A stretch of 27,993 nt of DNA from JANNRR01 sp043736155 (lineage in GTDB: Bacteria > Pseudomonadota > Alphaproteobacteria > Rhodobacterales > Rhodobacteraceae), in the NCBI GenBank assembly GCA_043736155.1, contig JAYTDA010000418.1:1-27993 (forward strand), read 5' to 3'. Position numbers and translations under genes: made by a program. Below, piece by piece: positions 23,978 to 27,993 of this stretch (positions are counted from its first letter, which is position 1; every line of letters begins with the position of its first letter). The notes beneath the pieces are model-generated. The model made no database searches, was not told where the DNA came from, and saw nothing but the letters and a program-made list of their open reading frames with translations.

Positions 23978-24973
23978 ATGCTGCTGAACAAGACTGCCGT
24001 TCTGCTGACCCTGATGGGCAGCGCCACGACTGCAATGGCCAATGAGCCGGTGATTTTCGGTACCAACTGGCTGGCTCAGGCCGAGCATGGCGGCTATTAT
24101 CAGGCGGTGGCCGATGGCACCTATGCCAAATGCGGGCTGGATGTGACGATCATGCCGGGTGGCCCCCAGGTCAACAACCGGGCGCTGCTGCTGGCGGACA
24201 AGATCCAGTTCAACATGGGCGGCAACCTGCTGGAGGCGTTCAGCGCGGTGCAGGAGAATGTGCCGGTTGTCGTGGTTGCGGCGTCGTTTCAAAAGGAACC
24301 ACAGGTGATCCTGACCCATCCGGGGGCTGCCGCGACCTTTGCCGATGTGGCGAAACTGCCGACGATCCTGATCGGCGATCAGGGCTATGCCAGCTTTTAC
24401 CAATGGATGATCAAGGCCTACGGCTTTACCGAGGAACAGCGCAAACCCTATACCTTCAACCCGGCCCCGTTCATCGCCGATGAAGCCTCGGCGATGCAGG
24501 GCTATATCTCATCCGAACCGATGATGGTGGAGCAGGAGGGCGGCTTCAAACCCGATGAATTCCTGTTGGCGGATCAGGGCTGGTCAACCTATGCCACCAC
24601 CATCGAAGTGATGGCCGACACCATCGCCACCAAACCGGAACAGGTGCAGTGCTTTGTCGATGGCTCTGCCATCGGCTGGTACACCTATCTTTACGGCGAC
24701 AATGCCGCCGCCAATGCGATGATCAAGACCGACAACCCCGACATTTCGGATGAACAGATCGCCTTTGGCATCGCCAAGATGATCGAGGTCGGCATCGTCG
24801 ATTCCGGCGACAGCCTGACGATGGGGATCGGGGCGATCACCGAAGCCAAGGTCAAGGATTTCTTTGACAAGATGGTCGAAGCCGGGGTGGTTGATGGTGC
24901 CATCGACTGGAAAGCCGCGTTCACCACCGCCTTTGTCAACAAGGGCGTCGGGATGGACCTGTTCCCGAAGTGA
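23978..24973 (+). CDS. NMT1/THI5-like periplasmic substrate-binding protein
   Basis: This 331-residue protein has a signal peptide cleaved about after residue 21 (AMA). The mature part reads NEPVIFGTNWLAQAEHGGYYQA and has the NMT1/THI5-like binding fold used for pyrimidine precursors, riboflavin, taurine and other small molecules. GGPQVNNRALLLADKIQFNM and an acidic C-terminal half are typical. ATG 23978 follows CGGAGG. The ATPase and permease genes follow on the same strand, separated by a repeat. The ligand cannot be told from sequence; the adjacent deaminase suggests a nitrogen heterocycle. Confidence 0.85.
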   Translation: MLLNKTAVLLTLMGSATTAMANEPVIFGTNWLAQAEHGGYYQAVADGTYAKCGLDVTIMPGGPQVNNRALLLADKIQFNMGGNLLEAFSAVQENVPVVVVAASFQKEPQVILTHPGAAATFADVAKLPTILIGDQGYASFYQWMIKAYGFTEEQRKPYTFNPAPFIADEASAMQGYISSEPMMVEQEGGFKPDEFLLADQGWSTYATTIEVMADTIATKPEQVQCFVDGSAIGWYTYLYGDNAAANAMIKTDNPDISDEQIAFGIAKMIEVGIVDSGDSLTMGIGAITEAKVKDFFDKMVEAGVVDGAIDWKAAFTTAFVNKGVGMDLFPK

Positions 24974-24983
24974 CGCTGTGACC

Positions 24984-25080
24984 ACCTCTCCCCCTTCCCC
25001 TCTCCCAGCGGGAGAGGGGTGCGCGAACGGTGCCGCCAGCGCTCCCCTCTCCGCCTTCGGAGAGGGGCCGGGGGAGAGGT
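24984..25080. repeat. Cruciform-like intergenic repeat within the ABC operon
   Basis: Outer arms ACCTCTCCCCC (24984-24994) and GGGGGAGAGGT (25070-25080) pair perfectly. Inside are two hairpins of 10 bp each: 24997-25006 with 25010-25019 (loop AGC) and 25044-25053 with 25058-25067 (loop CCTT). The two inner stems share sequence. It resembles the CCCTCTCCC-type extragenic repeats of many Proteobacteria. Sitting between the binding-protein and ATPase genes, it could protect the upstream message and lower downstream expression. Confidence 0.8.
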
Positions 25081-25115
25081 TTTTGAAAGGCAAAAGCCTT
25101 GACCGGAGCCGTTGA

Positions 25116-25910
25116 ATGAGCGCTGCCCCCCGCGCATCCCTGCCGCTTGGCCAGCGCCCGCCGGTGCTGCAGATGACCACTGTCGGCAAGGTGTTTGCCG
25201 GCAATGTCGTCGCCCTGAACAACATGTCGCTGACGGTGAACCAGGGCGATTTCATCTCGCTGCTCGGCCCATCGGGCTGTGGCAAATCCACCGCGCTCCG
25301 GCTGATTTCCAACCTGATGCATCCGACCTCTGGCCGCATCTCGTGGGAGGGCGGACAGGGTGCCGATGATCTGGGCATGGTGTTTCAGGAACCGACCCTG
25401 ATGCCCTGGACCACGGTGGCGCAGAATGTCTATCTGCCGTTCCGCATCCGGGGTCAAAGCTATCCTGCCGTCAAGGACCGCATCATGGAAATCATGGCGC
25501 TGGTCGGGCTGGAGGCGTTTGCCGCTGCCTACCCGCGCGAATTGTCGGGTGGCATGAAAATGCGGGTGTCGATTGCCCGTGCTTTGGTGACAAATCCACG
25601 GCTGATCCTGATGGATGAACCCTTTGCCGCCCTGGATGAGATTACCCGCCACCGGTTGAACCACGATCTGCTGGCGCTGAAACAGAAAATCGGCTGCACG
25701 GTGATTTTCGTCACCCATTCGGTGTTCGAGTCGGTGTTTCTGTCCGACCGCATCATGGTGATGGCGGCCCGCCCCGGCCGGGTGATCCGCGAACTGGTGG
25801 TCGATGCGCCCTATCCAAGGGATGAGGCGTTCCGCACCAGCCCCGAATATGCCGCCCATTGCCGCGCCACCTCGGATGCGCTGCATCAAGCGATGGGAGA
25901 AGCGGTATGA
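25116..25910 (+). CDS. ABC transporter ATP-binding protein (NitT/TauT type)
   Basis: This 264-residue ATPase has Walker A GPSGCGKST (51-59), a Q-loop in VFQEPTLMPWTT, the signature LSGGMKMR (about 143-150), Walker B LILMDEPFAALD (about 164-175) and the switch His in FVTHSVFE. It belongs to the nitrate/taurine/pyrimidine-type importers. ATG 25116 follows GGAG by about nine bases. The permease start overlaps its stop (ATGA). It energises uptake of the ligand bound by the preceding binding protein. Confidence 0.93.
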   Translation: MSAAPRASLPLGQRPPVLQMTTVGKVFAGNVVALNNMSLTVNQGDFISLLGPSGCGKSTALRLISNLMHPTSGRISWEGGQGADDLGMVFQEPTLMPWTTVAQNVYLPFRIRGQSYPAVKDRIMEIMALVGLEAFAAAYPRELSGGMKMRVSIARALVTNPRLILMDEPFAALDEITRHRLNHDLLALKQKIGCTVIFVTHSVFESVFLSDRIMVMAARPGRVIRELVVDAPYPRDEAFRTSPEYAAHCRATSDALHQAMGEAV

Positions 25911-26740
25911 CCCCGGTAATCGACGCCGAAGAGGCCGCCCGCGCCCGGGCCCGCCGCTTGGAAAAGGTCGGCAAATGGCTGATGCCGGTACTGGTGATGG
26001 TGGTGCTGATCGTGGCGTGGGACCGTTTGGTGGTGGTCAACGACATCAAGCATTACATCCTGCCCGGCCCCGGTCTGGTGTGGCAGACCCTGATCGAGGA
26101 TTGGGGCACCCTGTACCCGTCGCTGATCGTCACCCTGAAAATCACCCTGATGGCGCTGGCGGTGGCGGTGGTGGGCGGCGTTGGCCTTGCGGTGCTGTTC
26201 ACCCAGTCGCGCTGGCTGGAGATGAGCTTTTACCCCTATGCCGTGATTCTGCAGGTGACGCCGGTGGTGTCGATAGCCCCGCTGATCTTCATCTATGTCA
26301 GCAACCGCACCGTTGGCCTGTTGCTTTGTGCCTGGCTGGTGGCGTTTTTTCCGGTGCTGGCCAACACCACGCTTGGCCTCAACTCCGCAGACCACAACCT
26401 GCGCGATCTGATGCGGATCTACGGTGCCACCCGCTGGCAACGCTTGCGCTATCTGCAACTGCCGTCAGCCCTGCCCTATTTCCTTGGCGGTCTGCGCATC
26501 GCCGGCGGGTTGGCGCTGATTGGTGCGGTGGTGTCGGAATATGTCGCAGGCACCGGTGGTATCGGGTCTGGCCTCGCCTTCCGCATTCTGGAAGCGGGCT
26601 ACCGGCTGAACATCCCCCGGATGTTCGCGGCGCTGTTGCTGATCGCGGTAACCGGGGTGGTGATCTTCATGGCACTGTCGTTGCTGTCGCACTTGGCGCT
26701 GCGCAAGTGGCATGAAAGCGCGATCAAGCGCGAAACATGA
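25907..26740 (+). CDS. ABC transporter permease (NitT/TauT type)
   Basis: This 277-residue inner-membrane protein has about six helices. The ATPase-docking loop reads YGATRWQRLRYLQLPSALPY (about 168-187), followed by GAVVSEYVAGTGGIG. The first 20 residues are a charged cytoplasmic stretch (EEAARARARRLEK). ATG 25907 overlaps the ATPase stop, and its own stop overlaps the next start (ATGA), so the three genes are translationally coupled. Confidence 0.92.
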   Translation: MTPVIDAEEAARARARRLEKVGKWLMPVLVMVVLIVAWDRLVVVNDIKHYILPGPGLVWQTLIEDWGTLYPSLIVTLKITLMALAVAVVGGVGLAVLFTQSRWLEMSFYPYAVILQVTPVVSIAPLIFIYVSNRTVGLLLCAWLVAFFPVLANTTLGLNSADHNLRDLMRIYGATRWQRLRYLQLPSALPYFLGGLRIAGGLALIGAVVSEYVAGTGGIGSGLAFRILEAGYRLNIPRMFAALLLIAVTGVVIFMALSLLSHLALRKWHESAIKRET

Positions 26741-27993
26741 TGGATTTCGCCACCCTTCCCCCCGGCCCCGTGACGCTGGACAATGTCACCATTCCGGCCT
26801 GCCTGCTGGGTCAACCCGGCGATCTGGTCCGCACCCGGCTGCACATCGCCGGGGGCCGCATCAGCACCCAGCCCGGCCTGGCGGTGGATATGCGCGGGGC
26901 GATGCTGTTCCCCTGTTTTGTCGACATGCACACTCATCTCGACAAGGGCCATATCTGGCCCCGCGCCCCCAACCCCGATGGCAGCTTCATCGGGGCTTTG
27001 ACCACCGTAGAGGCAGACCGCACCGCGCGCTGGAGCGCTGGCGATGTCGCAACCCGGATGGAGTTTGCGCTGCGCTGCGCCTATGCCCATGGCACATCGG
27101 CGATCCGCACCCATCTCGATGCGATTCCGCCCCAGGATGCGATCAGCTTTCCGGTGTTTGCCGCCAAACGCGCCGAATGGGCCGGGCGGATCACGCTGCA
27201 GGCGGTGTGCCTGATCGGGGCCGACGACTTTTCCGTGGGTGGCCCGTTTCGCGCCACCGCCGATATTGTCGCAGCGGCGGGGGGGGTGCTGGGCATGGTC
27301 ACCTATCCGCTGCCCGACATCGCCACCCGCATCCGGCAGTTCCTGGCAATGGCGACCGATCGCGGCCTGTCTGCCGATTTCCATGTCGATGAAACCCTGG
27401 ACCCCGCCTCCAACACCCTGCGGCTGATAGCAGAGGCGGTGATTGCCGCCCGCTTTGCCGCCCCGGTCGTCGTCGGCCATTGCTGTTCGCTGTCGGCGAT
27501 GGCGGAAAGTGCGGCGCTGGCGACCCTTGATCTGGTGGCACAGGCGGGCATTCATGTGGTGTCGCTGCCGATGTGCAACCTCTATCTGCAAGACCGCCAT
27601 GCGCATCGTACCCCCCGGATGCGCGGCATCACCCTGGTGCATGAGATGAAGGCGCGCGGCATTCCCGTCAGCTTTGCCTCCGACAACAGCCGCGATCCGT
27701 TCTATGCTTACGGCGACATGGATATGCTGGAACTGATGCGCGAGGCGACGCGGATCGGCCATCTGGACCATAGTGCCAGCGACTGGCCGCTGGCCTTTAC
27801 CCACTCGCCCGCGAGAGCAATTGGGCTGGCTGCCCCCACCCTCACCCCCGGTGCGCCGGCGGATCTGGTGATCTGCCGCGCCCGCACGTGGTCGGAGCTG
27901 TTTTCCCGCCCGCAATCCGACCGGATCGTGATCCGTGCCGGGCGGCAGATCGACCGCACCCTGCCCGACTATGCCGAGCTTGACCCATTGATG
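26737..27993 (+). CDS. Cytosine-deaminase-like amidohydrolase (3' end outside window)
   Basis: The frame is open for 419 codons to the window edge, so the protein is nearly complete but its stop is not seen. Metal-site motifs are MHTHLDKG (HxH at 65/67), HVDE (about 217-220), GHCCS (about 247) and the Asp of ASDNSRDPF (about 312). The latter is followed by YAYGDMDMLELM, which resembles the GHDDVFDPWYPLG region of CodA. It likely deaminates a pyrimidine or related N-heterocycle brought in by the upstream ABC system. The start is ATG 26737, overlapping the permease stop, or ATG 26740. Confidence 0.85.
   Translation, partial: MMDFATLPPGPVTLDNVTIPACLLGQPGDLVRTRLHIAGGRISTQPGLAVDMRGAMLFPCFVDMHTHLDKGHIWPRAPNPDGSFIGALTTVEADRTARWSAGDVATRMEFALRCAYAHGTSAIRTHLDAIPPQDAISFPVFAAKRAEWAGRITLQAVCLIGADDFSVGGPFRATADIVAAAGGVLGMVTYPLPDIATRIRQFLAMATDRGLSADFHVDETLDPASNTLRLIAEAVIAARFAAPVVVGHCCSLSAMAESAALATLDLVAQAGIHVVSLPMCNLYLQDRHAHRTPRMRGITLVHEMKARGIPVSFASDNSRDPFYAYGDMDMLELMREATRIGHLDHSASDWPLAFTHSPARAIGLAAPTLTPGAPADLVICRARTWSELFSRPQSDRIVIRAGRQIDRTLPDYAELDPLM

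Noticed and set aside
24984..25080. Possible CRISPR-like repeat array
   Set aside because: There are only two related hairpins with no regular spacers; the structure is a single palindromic element.
1..27993. tRNA or rRNA genes
   Set aside because: No cloverleaf with a CCA-type end or rRNA-like stretch was recognised by eye in the intergenic regions.

Overview
The window looks like chromosomal DNA from a high-GC alphaproteobacterium, most likely a Rhodobacterales/Rhodobacteraceae member. This rests on the Asp-Trp variant of the Flp pilin core, the order of the tad/cpa genes, the formate-THF ligase / chorismate mutase / FolD grouping, and G/C-rich hairpin repeats of a kind common between genes in that group. 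This is inference from gene content; no rRNA or tRNA gene is present to confirm it. No phage, insertion sequence or CRISPR array was seen.

Region 1 (1-13018) is a tad (tight adherence, Flp type IVc pilus) locus. Two near-identical pilin genes lie in tandem, each with its own terminator. A 46-base identical terminator copy at the extreme left edge suggests a further copy upstream. A third, divergent pilin-like gene follows, then cpaB, the secretin, an OmpA-type lipoprotein, cpaE/tadZ, cpaF/tadA, tadB, tadC, two TPR lipoproteins, the prepilin peptidase cpaA/tadV, and an uncharacterised AAA+ ATPase with a winged-helix-like N-terminus. Two hairpin terminators inside the cluster imply several transcription units. 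The machinery would mature the pilin (CpaA), power and anchor assembly at the inner membrane (CpaF, TadB, TadC, CpaE), and pass the fibre through the secretin with CpaB, OmpA-like and TPR lipoprotein accessories. TadE/F/G minor pilins are not in the window.

Region 2 (13019-17720) holds a two-gene DNA-repair unit: a ligase-associated DEXH helicase and its PdeM phosphoesterase. The ligase and exonuclease partners usual for this family are absent here. A membrane-bound LytTR regulator runs convergently and overlaps the 3' end of pdeM. It is followed by decayed remains of an ArsR regulator / SRPBCC (AHSA1) gene pair.

Region 3 (17721-21166, minus strand) is a one-carbon folate unit: fhs, an AroQ-class chorismate mutase and folD. 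A roughly 500-base non-coding stretch between the mutase gene and folD carries a perfect 18-bp inverted repeat and two tiny candidate ORFs.

Region 4 (21419-23785, minus strand) holds a trans-aconitate methyltransferase translationally overlapped with a CorA-type metal transporter, then a hairpin-rich repeat region and a Rid-family gene lacking the catalytic arginine.

Region 5 (23978-27993, plus strand) is divergent from the Rid gene. It encodes an NMT1/THI5-like periplasmic binding protein, an ABC ATPase, an ABC permease and a cytosine-deaminase-like amidohydrolase that is cut by the window end. Together with the Rid protein this resembles an uptake-plus-deamination unit for a small nitrogenous (possibly pyrimidine-like) compound whose identity the sequence does not reveal.
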